64,000 nucleotides of DNA from Coprinus comatus (Eukaryota; Basidiomycota; Agaricomycetes; Agaricales; Agaricaceae), in contig JAWPGT010000012.1 in NCBI GenBank assembly GCA_034638255.1, forward strand, positions 124,001 to 188,000. Direction: 5' to 3'. Numbering within the stretch: position 1 is the stretch's first letter; every line of letters starts with the position of its first letter. The position numbers and the translations under genes were made by a program. Positions 36,401 through 47,891 of this stretch are shown one piece after another. The notes beneath the pieces are model-generated. The model had not been told where the DNA came from, searched no databases, and saw only the letters and a list, made by a program, of their open reading frames with translations.

Positions 36401-36902
36401 CTTGCGTGCTCGAGAAGAGATCATCCGGTTAAACATTGAAATATCCCGTGTGATAACACACCTGCATGACGAGAGTCATTTTCTACAGAAATGCGAGGAC
36501 GACATTCATATCACAGATCCTCTCCTTGCATATCAAATCTCACAATATCGTCATGAACGCACACGTTTTCAGGATTTACATATGGAACATTTTGCCAAGC
36601 TTAGAAAGATCTCCGGATTTAGTGGATCATTGGACAGGGGCATCAGTATCGATCAAACAATGCACCTAGGTATGCCAAGCATTTTCATTTTTAAATTTCG
36701 TTAACTTTAACTAATTTCTCATTCTATAGATGAAACTCCTCATATGCCAACTAACACTATCGTTCCCGACACAATACCAGATACAATTCATCAAGATGAG
36801 GATGCAGACAATGGAAGTTCAGAAGAAGAGAATGATGAAGAGGATGTTGAGGATAATAGCTTGAAAATACGGTTTGATGCAATCATGGCTGTGATCGATT
36901 GA
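33499..36902 (+). CDS. KDZ transposase (CxC1-like)
   Basis: DDE-type transposase of the Kyakuja-Dileera-Zisupton superfamily, which moves the surrounding element. Starts MAFRGQFGRSSTSRRG. Diagnostic segments in order: PHHVFSIRAIQLFHRIHLRC, SIEAFVKSLADLHDGVY, FSIAYDAYLQI, NACAACTYKLE, FSMLATMDGNDSLKRV, RWSNMNREKISRMWSVFDES, FLSLCRHGYTLV, KYPLAVVDTLMDAFG, GIGYDIGCGFSKT, FHGHAHNRLCQL, GLEDLEGCERFFSKSNALAS. The acidic residues in MDGND, VFDES and YDIGC are the likely catalytic set. A long helical C-terminal part follows and an acidic tail ends at TGA 36900-36902. First exons: 33499-33664, 33722-33908. Between about 34800 and 34880 the frame switches before SESPCAPRW, either a very short intron or an indel. 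Confidence 0.85.
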
Positions 36903-37360
36903 TGTAGTTTACGAGCCACAACACCTGCATTTCAAATATATCACAGGGATGTCACTCTCAAGTCAGGAACTACTCATAGTCAACAGCAGGGGGGGGGGGG
37001 CGACGAGAGGTCATAACAGTATAAAACATTATATTTTTTATATAATGAAGCAATAAAGTGTTACAAAGGAATAGAATATAATGGAGTAATAAAATAAAAT
37101 AAAATAGACCAAGGTGGACAGCAGTGGGAGTGGGAGTGGAAGATATACAAGAGGCCGGGTGGGAGTGGGACGTGGTAGGAAAGAAGAGTAGCATGAAGGG
37201 GTGGGGCAGGGCATAACAAGAACAAGGAGGCCCGAGGTGCCATGATAACACGTCCAGATTTTCGAGGTGTAAGTCAGTAGGTACATACCATGGTAAAGAG
37301 TTGCAAGTGCCTTTAACATAAGCGACAGAGGGAGGACCACATAAGTTTAACAAAGACACG

Positions 37361-37949
37361 GAAGGAGTGATGACGTGGTAGGTATTTGATGCTGGCATGA
37401 GGGCGTGAAGCAACGTCCAGTGACAGTGCAGTTGCGGGATACACCAGCCTGGGGACAGCGTGCCAGGCTCGGGATAGTCGTGGAGACGGCGGGACAGAGA
37501 TGGCGGGGCGGGTGACGCGTTGACAGCAGAGCTGGGGAACAGTGTTGGTGGTAAGGAAAACAGAATATGACGTGGCAGGATCTGGGCAGGATCCATGCAC
37601 GTGATAGATGGGAATGTCACAAAGGGCGGGAGGCAGTCGGGAGGCAGCGATGAGCGGGGGGTGATGGGAGGTGATGGGAATGATGAGAGGGTAGCATTAC
37701 CCGGTCGCGGCCTGAGGTGATGAGCAACGCCGGGAAATGCTGCCGGTAACATCTTATCAATGGCGGGAGGGATACATAACCGGTCCCGGAAACATTACCG
37801 GGAACGACCAGCATATTCTTGAAGTTTTTCTATATTTTGTCCATAATTCTCAATACATAGGGAAAATGAACGGAAACATATCGTGGTGAACCGGGGTATC
37901 AGGGCAACACCCGTATCTAAGCCGACCTTTCACGTGGGTTCCTCAGGTG
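37361..37949 (-). repeat. Right terminal inverted repeat of the KDZ element
   Basis: About 589 bp, reverse complement of the left repeat minus one 51-bp internal unit. Similarity ends at the GAAGGAGTGATGACG side (37361). The 260-codon and 95-codon open frames here are chance frames in GC-rich repeat. Confidence 0.88.
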
Positions 37950-37957
37950 TACTTATC

Positions 37958-38634
37958 TCCATCCAATGTCTGTCCCTGTCCTATATATATATCCAGGCCT
38001 ATCCAGGGACCCAGAACCAACAGAACCAGAAACCAGAAAAACTGAAACAATCAAATCCAAATCTCCTGATTGGCTAGAACCAAATTAGAGGGCTAAGACA
38101 CACAATCTCGACCTTCAAGACTTCAAGAGACCTTTTCGACGTCAAGGCTTCGAGACTTCGAGACCAGAACCAGACCAGAACCAAAAGAAAATATCCGTGA
38201 TACGTACTAGATACGGGGAACGTCGGACTACAGTCTATTGTAAGTACGATGCAATACAATATACATAGGTAGAATCTCAGAAATCCCATTGAACGTTGAA
38301 ACGTCGAATAATGATTTTAGAAAATTTGGAGAATGGGCTATTCGCAATCTCTCTCTCTTTATTAACTTAACCACTTCACGCATAACACATTCCTTTTCAA
38401 TTTTTATCAACCAGCACAACACAACCAAAACCGCAAAAGAACGAGAGTGAATTTGTTTGTGTAAAAAGGGGAAAAAAATTGTATATGTGATGTGTAGGGT
38501 TAAGAACGAGTCCCATGGCCCAAACTCGTTCAAGCGCGATAATGATAAAATTGGTGGGTGTGCCAAAGTGAGGGTTGAAACTGGTTCGACGGAATGGGCA
38601 GGAAAAAGGGAGGGAGAAAAAAAAGTCTAATCTA
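37958..38634. other. Right flank of the KDZ element and 3' flank of COX5
   Basis: Contains short AACCAGA-rich repeats (about 38005-38040 and 38160-38185). No gene recognised. Confidence 0.45.
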
Positions 38635-39620
38635 TTACTTTGTCTGTACGAATCCTTTTCCTTTATATCCTTCCGACGCAACACCTATAGATCAAGGAAG
38701 AAGGTCAACATCCCTTCCCAACAACGCATAAACACAACAAACGTACCACTAATAGGATTAATCTTCTTCTCAATAGCACGTTCATTAGTAGCTTCCTCCC
38801 ATTCCTTAGTAATCGTCTTAGGAGGGGGTTGAGCTACAATTTAAAAAAAATGGAACGCGCAAGGTGGAAGGTGGAAAAGGAGGAGGAAAGGAGAATGTGA
38901 CATCAGTATACCCATTTTCACAAAAATCAACCAAACAATAAACACATACCAAAGTTCTTAAGACCAAAGAACAAACCAGCACCAACACCAACCAAGGCGG
39001 TAGTATAAAGAAGAATCTTAAAGTTATCACCAGGTGCACTTGTAGGAGCACGAGGACCATGAGGACCAAAAGCTACGTAGTAAGCTGTTTTTTTTTTTTC
39101 GTTCATGTTTCATAAGGTAAGTGAGTGATAGGTAGGGCGATATATAAGAGAGTTTTTGGCATGGACGATTCGGAAGGTAAGCAAAGAGACGCGTATACGA
39201 AAAGGGTAATCGCATTTTTTCGGTAATGTCGGGAATGGGTCGTGGTGGGCAAGGCGGGAATAAGAAATGCGATCCAAAAAGTTTCAAAAAAAGAAAGGAA
39301 AGAAGAAGCAGATTCATGAGTTACGCATACCACAAAAGTAGAAGCAACAAAAAAAACTGACCAGCTTTCTTCTCCTCAATGCTCAACTCCTTCCAATCCT
39401 TCTTCTGAACTTGTTCAAGTTGTTCATGAACACCAGCCTTCTCTTCAGGAGTCAATTGAGTCCATTTAGCTTCAACGTTCGACAAGGAAATAGGACCAGC
39501 TCCAACACTTGATGAACCATTCAAATTAGTTCCAGGGGTAATAGTGGCAGTAGCCAAGGTACGACGAAGAGCAGGAATTCTACGTGCTAGACGAGTAGTA
39601 GTAACTGCGGCTGTATACAT
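38635..39620 (-). CDS. COX5: Cytochrome c oxidase subunit IV (yeast Cox5 type)
   Basis: Nuclear-encoded subunit of mitochondrial complex IV. Four exons (39620-39362, 39084-38950, 38833-38747, 38684-38635) join in frame to 176 aa. N terminus MYTAAVTTTRLARRIPALRR is rich in Arg and lacks acidic residues, as expected for a mitochondrial targeting peptide. Family motifs: VEAKWTQLTPEEKAGVHEQL, DWKELSIEEKKAAYYVAFGP, HGPR, one membrane helix (ILLYTTALVGVGAGLFFGL), PPPKTITKEWEEATNE and KINPISGVASEGYKGKGF. Length and order fit the COX IV family. It lies about 0.7 kb from the KDZ insertion, which does not touch the gene. Confidence 0.93.
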
Positions 39621-39859
39621 ATTTTGAGGTATTATGGAAGAAGAGGAGGATTGGTGGAAAGGAAAACAACGGGGATGAACCTCGCGTAATCCCTTTTTTC
39701 GCTCTTTTCCGGAACGACCCGGGTCACGCACCACTACCCACTCACACATCACATATTACTCAACAGCAATTTGGAATTGTTTTGGGTTCGAACGTATCGT
39801 ACATACAACTACCACCAAAGAACTAAATTCATACTGTATCTACCATCCTGTGAGTTGGT

Positions 39860-40309
39860 CTACTCGGCTGTAGCGGCTCCTGGACAATCACGGGAAATAT
39901 GTCTAACAATAATATTCATTAATGCTTATATTTAATAATGAAAGAAACAACTTACCCCTCAGAACCACATGTATAGCAAGCCCTCCTCTGGGGTTGTGTG
40001 CAGTCACGACTAATATGCCCAGTTTGCGAGCAGTTGTAACATTTGGCTGATTGTCCACAATCCCTTGACAAATGACCTACACCACCGCAAGTGTAGCTAG
40101 AGACAAATATCAGCACAAACATCCTCTCAAAAACAAACGAATTATGAAAACACACCAAGTCTTTGAGCTGTTACTTCCAAAAGCACCACCATAGCTTTTC
40201 TCAAATCCACCACTATTTCCTCCACTTCCGCTGTTAGGGCAAGAACGAGCGATATGACCAGCTCGGCCGCAACGGTAACATTCAGAGCTACCGCTACGTT
40301 CACCACCGG

Positions 40310-40343
<34 letters not shown>

Positions 40344-41452
40344 GGACCTCTCGGCAGAAGGGTTTGGGCAATCGCGGGACTGTGTTTGAAATAGTTGTTT
40401 TTTTATCGGTCGATATTCATGCATATATTGATGTTTTATAATAAAAAAAAACAACTCACGATGTGACCTTCTTCACCGCACTTGTAGCAAGACTTGGCCT
40501 TGGCCTCTTGAGTACACTCACGAGAAACATGGCCTTCACCACCACCTACATAAGAGAGAAGAAATCAATATCTTCAACATGAAATTCTATAAAACATCGA
40601 AAAAAAAAAACACTCACAGTTGTAGCTGAACGCCGACAAGAGAAGAAAGAGGATAGTAGATCAGAAAACCAAGACTCTCATCGTCTTTTACAAAAAATGC
40701 AATTTACCAGGTAGGAGTTCCAGCCTTAGGGCAGTTGGCAGCTTGATGACCGACTATGAAAAGAGATAGATTAGATTACGATTTTCAAAATCAGATACAT
40801 CATCATCGCGTATACCGATGAGAAATCAGAGAAAAAGAGACCAAGAGAGAAGAGAAAAGGGAGCAAATTGCACATGAACGCATCGCATCACGAGGCAAAT
40901 ATCGTAATCGCAAAAAAATCGCAGTACGAGAAAAGAGAAAAAGAAAAGTTGGGCGGGCGCGCATATATTGCATTGTGTCGCGTAGAGACAAACTGGGGGT
41001 GTATAGTAGACCAATCCAGTGCCATAATCACAAAAAAAAAGGATCATCGCACGTCACAGTCAATAAGAGCCATTGATCTTTTTTTTTTGATCATATCAAA
41101 TACTATCTTGTGTGTGATGTATTGCGTAGTTGCGTTTATTGTGTTGATGAGAAGTGTTCCGATGGTGCAGGAGATTGATGTTCTTTGTTTTGATTTTTGT
41201 GAGATAAAAGAGACGTAATACACATTCTCGCTTCCCCCCCCCCCCCCCCACCAAAAAAAAAAAAAAAACTCCACATAATCGCAACCATCGACACATCGAA
41301 AGGAGAATGGACAACAACAAATGCCAATCGACCACCACACAAAAAAGAAAAAAAGGATATGCAAGAAATACACAAAAAAGACCGCCACGAAGAAGAGCAA
41401 AAAAAAAAAATCACGCACAGCCTCCACAGTTATAACAACCACGTCCAGACAT
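39860..41452 (-). CDS. GIS2: GIS2/CNBP-type protein with seven CCHC zinc knuckles
   Basis: Cytoplasmic nucleic-acid-binding protein family linked to translation control. Seven exons (41452-41419, 40753-40708, 40625-40618, 40545-40460, 40379-40156, 40096-39956, 39902-39860) join in frame to 193 aa. Knuckles of the form CX2CX4HX4C: CYNCGGFGHQAANC, CYNCGGEGHVSREC, CYKCGEEGHISRDC, CYRCGRAGHIARSC, CYTCGGVGHLSRDC, CYNCSQTGHISRDC, CYTCGSEGHISRDC. An Asn run encoded by (GTT)n sits before knuckle 4. Exon 3 is only 8 nt. Intron 1 is long (665 nt) and holds a C16/A16 tract at 41234-41268. Two introns split a Cys codon as TG|C, a feature shared with the paralogues upstream. Confidence 0.92.
41234..41268 (+). 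repeat. Homopolymer C16 and A16 tract in GIS2 intron 1
   Basis: About 16 C, three bases, then about 16 A. Length is likely to vary between strains and to be error-prone in sequencing. Confidence 0.9.
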
Positions 41453-42428
41453 TTTGACTTTTTCTTTAACAAAAGGAAAAAAAAAGATTCAAATAAAAAG
41501 AGCTTTTTGTTTTCGTGAAACGAGTTCCGAAAAGTGTGATGTGTGAGGGCTGTTGGAAAAGAGAAGGGATGGGGAGAAGGGAAGGGAAGCGTGATCATGG
41601 GAGATTAATAAAATAATTTGGAAGACGTGGTTCGTTACGTAATATGTTGTGTGTTTTTTTTTTTCTTGAAGAATAAAATATAAAATAAAAATAAAATTAT
41701 GAATCATGTTGACTCAACTTGAAGTGGTTCCTTCTCTTATAGATACGCAGTGCGCAGTGCGCAGTAAGTGAAGACTTCTCTCTCTGATGGGTACGGACTG
41801 AGTCCTTCGAGACTTAGGAAGGAAATTGAATGACTAAGTATGTTTGTTACTAACAAATATTTGCCGTTTCGGTCGGTCATCGTGTCGGTGAGAAGTAACT
41901 TTTTGACTTTTGAAAATGTTCGATTCGACACCTTCGAGTTTCAGGAGCTAGTAAGACCTTTACCGGAAGGACTCAAGAACCTTAGACTGTGGTACCAAAT
42001 CAATGGAGCTCCATGCCATATTCTTAAAGTTGGCTCCACAAAACTTCTTCTTTGCTTCCGATCTGTTTCTGTTTCTGTTATTGTTATTCCTTACCGCTCA
42101 ATAAACTTTACACGTTCCGGAATAATAATAATCCTAGAAATCATGGTTCTCTTCATTACTCCGTCTCCTCGAGTCTTTGGACCTTCTGAGTCAAACCTTC
42201 TTTGAGTACTCAGGCTAACACATTACCAAGTATAACCACTACTAAGACAAGTAAACAATTGAATGTCGCCTCGGAGACTAACGTCCGACAGTCGATTCTC
42301 TTGAAAAACTAAGTGCTACGTAGTATGCGATATATCAAATACTATCTATATTTTTCTTTTTTGTCCCAGAGACTACTTAGTAGTTAGTAGTAACGGCGTA
42401 TTTGTAATAGTTTGAGTACCTCCTCCTG
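41453..42428. other. GIS2 upstream region
   Basis: Promoter side of GIS2. An open frame at 41840-42205 (+) shows no domain and looks accidental. GCGCAGT is repeated at 41746-41765. No gene assigned. Confidence 0.4.
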
Positions 42429-42960
42429 GAGACATTCACTAGAAATATGTTGATATAAAAAAGGGGACCAAATTATTAGTATTATTAAGTCGACCAACGG
42501 TTATATATATTATAAAATATAGAATATAGTACGCACTTTACTGAATGACAATGTTTACGACTTTTCCATACACTACTACCACCTGCACTGTTAAAGAAGA
42601 AAAAGTTTATAAACGCAAAATGCAAATGATTCCCCGAGGGGTCAATATATGAATCAAAGGTAAAATGATTCAAACAAGTGACTTGTAAGCACCGCTACCC
42701 AGGTAATTTACTGGTACTCCTAGAGTTCAGACTACTACTATGTTACCCCCAAGTTCAACATGTTTCATGGAATGAGAAAAGGGTCGTTAAAATCCACTTT
42801 TTGTGAGAGTCCGCATGGTGTGCCATTAGAATTGATAAACCGTGTGCGAGTAGTACTACGGCAAATAGTACCAGAATCCAGATATACCTTAATCTTAATC
42901 TACTAGTTCTTACTTTATAGAAGAACAAGGACTCTCCTTTTCTCACAAAACAGCGTCAGA
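42429..42960 (-). pseudogene. Remnant of a zinc-knuckle paralogue
   Basis: Minus strand reads KHCHSVK (near 42560-42540), an intron-like AT-rich gap, then HISSECL (about 42450-42435), matching the split last knuckle of the genes at 45472, 47892 and 58174. Upstream, CTTTTCTCACAAAACAG (42937-42953) matches the shared upstream box of those genes. The intervening exons are not recognisable, so this is a decayed copy. Confidence 0.5.
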
Positions 42961-44164
42961 CGACTAAGGACATCTACGTACGCATAGTATAGTCTATAAT
43001 CTATATATATATTTCATCTGCCATGAGGACTACGCCTCTCTGGGACATTAAAATGATTTACATTTAGTTAGCTATACTCATTTTTATTTTTATTTTTATT
43101 CTCGTATTCAAACCCCAGGGCCTGGTCGACCAACAAGAGTCGGTGGTAGCTCTAGAGTCGCCATTCTTTGAGTGCTTTCAACAGACTACTGGAGTCGGAA
43201 CAATAGGTTATTTAAACATTATTTCTGGGTCAAAAGTTTAAACTCAGTGGTATCAAAGACTAAAGTCAAGATTTTCCAAGTTTTTATACCCTTGCTCAGG
43301 CCTCACATCAGGAAATCGCGCATTTGCTTGGGTCTACCTTAGGGTTGCTTAGACTACTTGTTGTACTTGTACATCCTTGGTGAAAAATGTCCCAAGGTAC
43401 TCTGAGGAGCTTTTTAGTTCCAAGTTAGGTCAAGGATAGAACCAAGTAAATCCTCAAGCTTTACTTGCTCACGAAAAATGTTAAACTTTAGTTTACATTA
43501 TTAACACTATTTGTTTTTGTTCTGATCAATGATTATTGATCATCACATATGTTTTGAAACTTTTGATGTTATCAAATTTGGACTTTGCAAAAAAAGCGGA
43601 TGAGTGTGACATCCTACTCTCCTTGTCACACATCACTCACTCCACGTCACATCCCAATGGCAACAATCTCACGAGATCATAATACCTCTGCCACATCATT
43701 ACATCCCTATTCACTCAATTCCTAACAAAATCTCACGTTTTTAGGCTCTCTAGAATTGTCTCACCGTTTTGCTTCGAATGACGGCGGTTACGCGTCGCGT
43801 GGTTTAGTACTTGTACTATAACAGCCACTTTATTGAACAAGGTAAGCATACAATGTTTTTAGTCTGTTGTACTCATTTCATCACGCTTTGGCACGCGTCT
43901 TGGCTCTTTGGAACCGGCTCTTTTTTCCGCTTCGAACAAGCCTAGCCACACGTGCTATGGTCTAATTCTCATGGTATGGCATGAATAATATTGGTATGTC
44001 ATCACTCTGTAGTATCCTGAGGCTGTCTCACTCATTTCTTCACATAGAGACATTTACCTAGGCTCGTTTAGACCATTCGTAACTCCTCCATGACTGACCG
44101 AAGTTGATTGCGCTGTGGGGAAGGATTGGAGGTGTAGTGAGCAATACTCTGGTACTAGGTCCCA
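42961..44164. other. Gene-poor stretch
   Basis: No credible ORF or RNA gene. Pieces such as CTCAGGCCTCACATCA (43297) and CTCAGGCCTTACGCAG (47694) recur beside the zinc-knuckle genes, so parts belong to the duplicated unit. Confidence 0.4.
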
Positions 44165-44790
44165 GGTGAGTCACTCTAACTAAATATGTAATATTTCGCT
44201 TGATACATGTTTAATCCTTATGATTTTAGGCTCATTACAACCGTCTTGACGACGCTGTCCGAACAGTGCCATCCGCACTCTGCACCACCCAAAACTCCGG
44301 TGCCGACACACTCCTCTCTGGTGAGTTACCATATATGTTCCTCCCCAACTAAATATTTAATATGTCACTCAATATCTATGCACTCCTTTTGTATCTAGGC
44401 TCATTAAAATCACCTAAATGACGCCGTTCGAACGATACCATTTACACTGCACACTGTCCAAAACCCCTGTGCCGACATGCACATCTCTGGTAAGTTACCA
44501 CATATGTTCCTCCCCAACGAAATAACTGATATATCATTCAATATCTGTGCACTCCTCCTGTACTTAGGTTCGTTAAAACCGTCTAAACGGCGTTGTTACA
44601 GCGATACTATCCGCACCACGTACCCCTCAAAACTCATGTACCGACATGCAGATCTTTGGTAAGTTACTATATATATATTACTCTCCAACTAAATAACTAA
44701 TAACTCGCCCATTTCTTATCCAATCCTTTTGTGTTTAGGCTCGTTATAACCACATTAACCGCCCCTTTCCAACGCTGGTACTCGCACGCC
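44165..44790 (+). repeat. Tandem repeat of about 170 bp built like exon plus intron
   Basis: Four diverged units begin at 44229, 44399, 44568 and 44739 (spacing 170, 169, 171). Each of the first three has about 90 bp starting GCTCATTA or similar and ending CTCTG or CTTTG, then GTGAGTTAC or GTAAGTTAC and about 78 bp of pyrimidine-rich sequence ending TAG. The first unit reads AHYNRLDDAVRTVPSALCTT; the second and third have an in-frame TAA at the third codon. An intron-like segment (44165-44228) precedes unit 1. No family recognised. Confidence 0.65.
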
Positions 44791-45471
44791 TTACGGTCGA
44801 GTATCATGCTTCGTGTGATGTGATCTTTGTAACACATCATCCAAGGTTCGCTTTTTCTCTCCATTTTATGTTAATAATTACTTATTTCACTATTACAGTC
44901 TCTATGCTGATACAAAGGTATAAGAATGTATTAATACTGTAGACTAAGTTAGTATATCACATGTATTATTACAACTTCAATGATATTTTTGTTTATTGTC
45001 CTTATTCCCTTACTTGGTGTGACCTTGAGAGTACTTGAATTATCCCGAAAATGCAAATAAAATCCTGTAAAATATAATTACAAGGTAGAAAAGTAACTTT
45101 TATGTGCTGTCCAAGTACGTTCAAAGCTATTCAAGTACACCCAAGTTAGAGGGACCTACTTGGAGCTCCTTGGGACAAATTTTCCAAGGAACTCCAAGGA
45201 TAATTTTACTCTTCTTTGAATTCTATTGGGGTGTACTTGGAGCTCCTTGGATGCCTTTCTAAGTAACTTCAAGTACCTCCAAGGACATGTGCGAAATCCT
45301 GATGCACGTAGTATGTGACCATAATCAAAAACTGTCAATATTTCAAACAATTGAGTACATATACATAATACATATCAACAATTACATCCTTAATTTCCAA
45401 AAAGAAATCCTCAGCTTATTTTCTCTTCATCCTTCTGAGTCGCAAGCTACTATACCTGGTGTCCATGACTA
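44791..45471. other. Intergenic with short repeated AAGTAC/CTTGGAG motifs
   Basis: ACTTGGAGCTCCTTGG occurs twice (about 45166 and 45236), with inverted TCCAAGGA pieces between them; possible hairpins. No gene recognised. Confidence 0.45.
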
Positions 45472-47269
45472 CTAGTCGAGTGCTAAACTAGCAAATCGTA
45501 AGAATGGGCACCCACCAGATCCATGTCTATCATAAAAATATCATAAATGATCATGTTTCAAAACAACAAAATCATAACTAGAAAATGTATCACGTACTCT
45601 GGTGAATAACAGAATTTACAACCGTTGAATACACCTTTGTATGGTTTTGGACAATCACGACTGAGATGACCAAGTTCTGAACAAGTGTAACATCTGCGTT
45701 GTGCCAGTGGTTTGCTCCTGTCACAATCTTTTGAGAAATGATTCAGACGTCCGCATGTGTGGCTTTAAAAACAAAAGAAGAAGAAGAAGAAAAACATTAG
45801 TCAAGGGTAGAATGAATAAATTATACTCTGATTGAAAACGGCCCACTGGAGAGAGGGAGAGAGAGAGAGATGCACCAAGCAAACGGTCCATTTCCACGGT
45901 CTTTATGAACACTTTTTATGGTCCTAACAAAGACAATGACTCTGAAGTTAGAAGAATAAGTAAAACAATAAACGGTACCACGATATTTACTTCAATAACT
46001 TTGGCTTTGGGCAATCACGACTGAAATGTCCAATTTCTGAACAATTGTAACACCTATATTGTTTATCGCATTCTTTTATTGAATGTCCCCTACGTCCACA
46101 AGAGTGGCTTTAAAAAAAAATAAGAAGAAGGCAACAGTAGGATGAAGTTCAATGAACAAACTTGAATTATACTTGAATTGGAAAAAAAACAAAACATACC
46201 AAGGTCGCTTTGGGGTACTATTTGTTGACAAGTTCCTGTTGTCACCAGTCCCGGAACCACTCTTCGCAAGTCCACTGTTACTAGCACTACTATAATTGTA
46301 AAATGTCAATGATTGAGCTATACTCGGAATAATGATAACATTGTACAATAAATACCTCGCAGACAAACTCAATCCACCAAAGTTCAATTCATTGATGTCA
46401 TTATCGCTGTCGTTGTCCTTGCTGTTATTGGGCCTAGTAAATACTCCAAAGTCAGAACTGAGCACTGAGAAGAGAAGTAAAAATGGGTAATGTATTTACT
46501 TTGGCTTCTTTAACTTTGGACAATCACTACTGTAATGACCAAGTTCTGAACAAGTATAACATCTGTATAGTTTGGCTGTGCAATCTTTTATTGAGTGACC
46601 TATACATCTGCATAAGTAGCTTTAGAAGCAAAGAAAAGAAAATTCAGTAAATGGTAGAATCAGATTGAGCTCAGATCAGAGAGAGAGAGAGAGAAAGAAT
46701 AAATAGAAACGTACCAAGGTCGTTTTGGACTGGTCGTAGGGGTATCATTCTCGGAGTTCTCCTTCAGGCTGTTATTGTCACTAGTTGCAACCGTGCTTCC
46801 ACTTCCTGCTAATACACTATGATTGTCACTTCCATTGTTACCAGTCTCACTGCAGTATTAATAACTCTGAAGTCAGTTGATAGAATGGTAATGAGAGTAA
46901 GTGACTTTGTAGTACCTCTGTGGTTTAGAATCAGTACTACTCTGAGAGCTCACATTACTAGTACCACTGCCACTGCCACTGCCAAGGTTCAACTTGTTCA
47001 TATTTGTTGTTGTTGTTGTTGGAGGAGGAGGAGGAGGAGGAGGAGGAGGAGGAGGACTTGTCGGCAGTATCAGATTTTGTTTCCGAGCATTTAGTATGAG
47101 TTTCCAAGTCCGTTTTAGTTTCAATTTTAATTTCAGTTTTGGCTTCAGTCTTTATTTCAACTTGTTCTTCAAGAGTACAATCATGGGAAATTTCTTCATG
47201 GTCTTCACGTTTCGGATGACCATCTGACAGTGTATGCACATCGGTACTTGTATGTCCAGACTTGGACAT
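45472..47269 (-). CDS. Zinc-knuckle protein, GIS2-family paralogue C (about seven knuckles)
   Basis: Start ATG 47269 (MSKSGHTSTDVHTLSDGH), then an acidic/Lys-rich region (EEQVEIKTEAKTEIKIETK) and a Ser/Asn run. Exons then alternate between linkers ending SPKRP or TPKRP plus a split Cys codon, and knuckle pairs: CYLCRCIGHSIKDC with CYTCSELGHYSSDC; CHSCGRRGHSIKEC with CYNCSEIGHFSRDC; CHTCGRLNHFSKDC with CYTCSELGHLSRDC. A final knuckle CKFCYSPEHGSGGC is itself split by an intron; stop TAG at 45474-45472. Likely binds single-stranded nucleic acid. A frame change is needed near the (CCT)n/(AAC)n tract at 47001-47056 to reach NKLNLGSGSG, so this copy may be damaged or the repeat misassembled. Confidence 0.7.
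47001..47056. repeat. Trinucleotide microsatellite (GTT)n(GGA)n in coding sequence
   Basis: Four to five GTT units then about twelve GGA units on the plus strand, encoding Ser and Asn runs (or Pro/Thr in another frame) on the minus strand. It marks the frame conflict in zinc-knuckle paralogue C. Confidence 0.85.
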
Positions 47270-47891
47270 TATTCTCCAACTCTCCAAATAACACTTAAAA
47301 CTATGAGTTTACTAGGAGCCTATTCGATCAAAAGAACTTGGGTTGACTTTTGAGTGTTGTGGACAGGGGTGGTGGGGAAGAAGGGGAAGTAACGAGTTAC
47401 TAAGTTGGGTATAGAGAATGAGAACTGATACAGTTACTTAGTCTTAGTTGGCTCGTGCGATGTAAGTTATTCATAGGTGAGTGATAGATCATCAATCATT
47501 AATCAGGGCCAAGAATGTTTTCCTTTTCTCACAAAGTGATGGCTAGATGATCATCAGGAAAATAAATTTAGAACCAGAACACCTACGAACCACTGACAGA
47601 AGCAAATACACTTTTTTCAAAAAAATAAACTCAGTGCTTGGTGGTATTAAAGATGGTCGATTAAAGTCAAGTTTCATACTTTTATATACTTTTGCTCAGG
47701 CCTTACGCAGTAATGATTAAATACTGTCAATATTTTAAACAATTCAAGATAACTTACAAGTACATACATATATACACATCAAAAATTCAATATTCAACGA
47801 CATCCCTGATTCCAAAACTAGCCCCATCCTTAGCCATATTTTCTCTTTATCCAAATCCTACTACCAAAAGTCACTAACTCAGAGTTCCTCA
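47270..47891. other. Intergenic between zinc-knuckle genes C and B
   Basis: Upstream region of gene C (-). Contains CCTTTTCTCACAAAG near 47521, about 250 bp before the ATG, the same box found upstream of the other family members. Confidence 0.5.

Larger units (their letters stand above)
26769..37957. mobile_element. Complete KDZ (CxC1-type) DNA transposon with target-site duplication
   Basis: The element itself spans 26777-37949 (11.2 kb). Left and right ends are inverted copies starting CACCTGAGGAACCCACGTG. The inverted repeats cover 26777-27416 and 37361-37949 and look almost identical by eye except for a 51-bp extra unit on the left. They are flanked by an 8-bp direct repeat TACTTATC (26769-26776 and 37950-37957), the duplication size reported for Zisupton-type elements. 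Inside are a KDZ transposase (33499-36902, +), a gene on the minus strand (27972-30645) and another on the plus strand (from 30905). Near-identical ends point to a recent insertion. Confidence 0.88.

Noticed and set aside
41044..41598. 184-codon minus-strand ORF across GIS2 intron 1
   Set aside because: Reads mostly homopolymer-derived Phe/Gly/Lys runs inside the intron; GIS2 splicing explains the region.
41840..42205. 121-codon plus-strand ORF
   Set aside because: No domain and no splice or start context of note; opposite to the GIS2 promoter.
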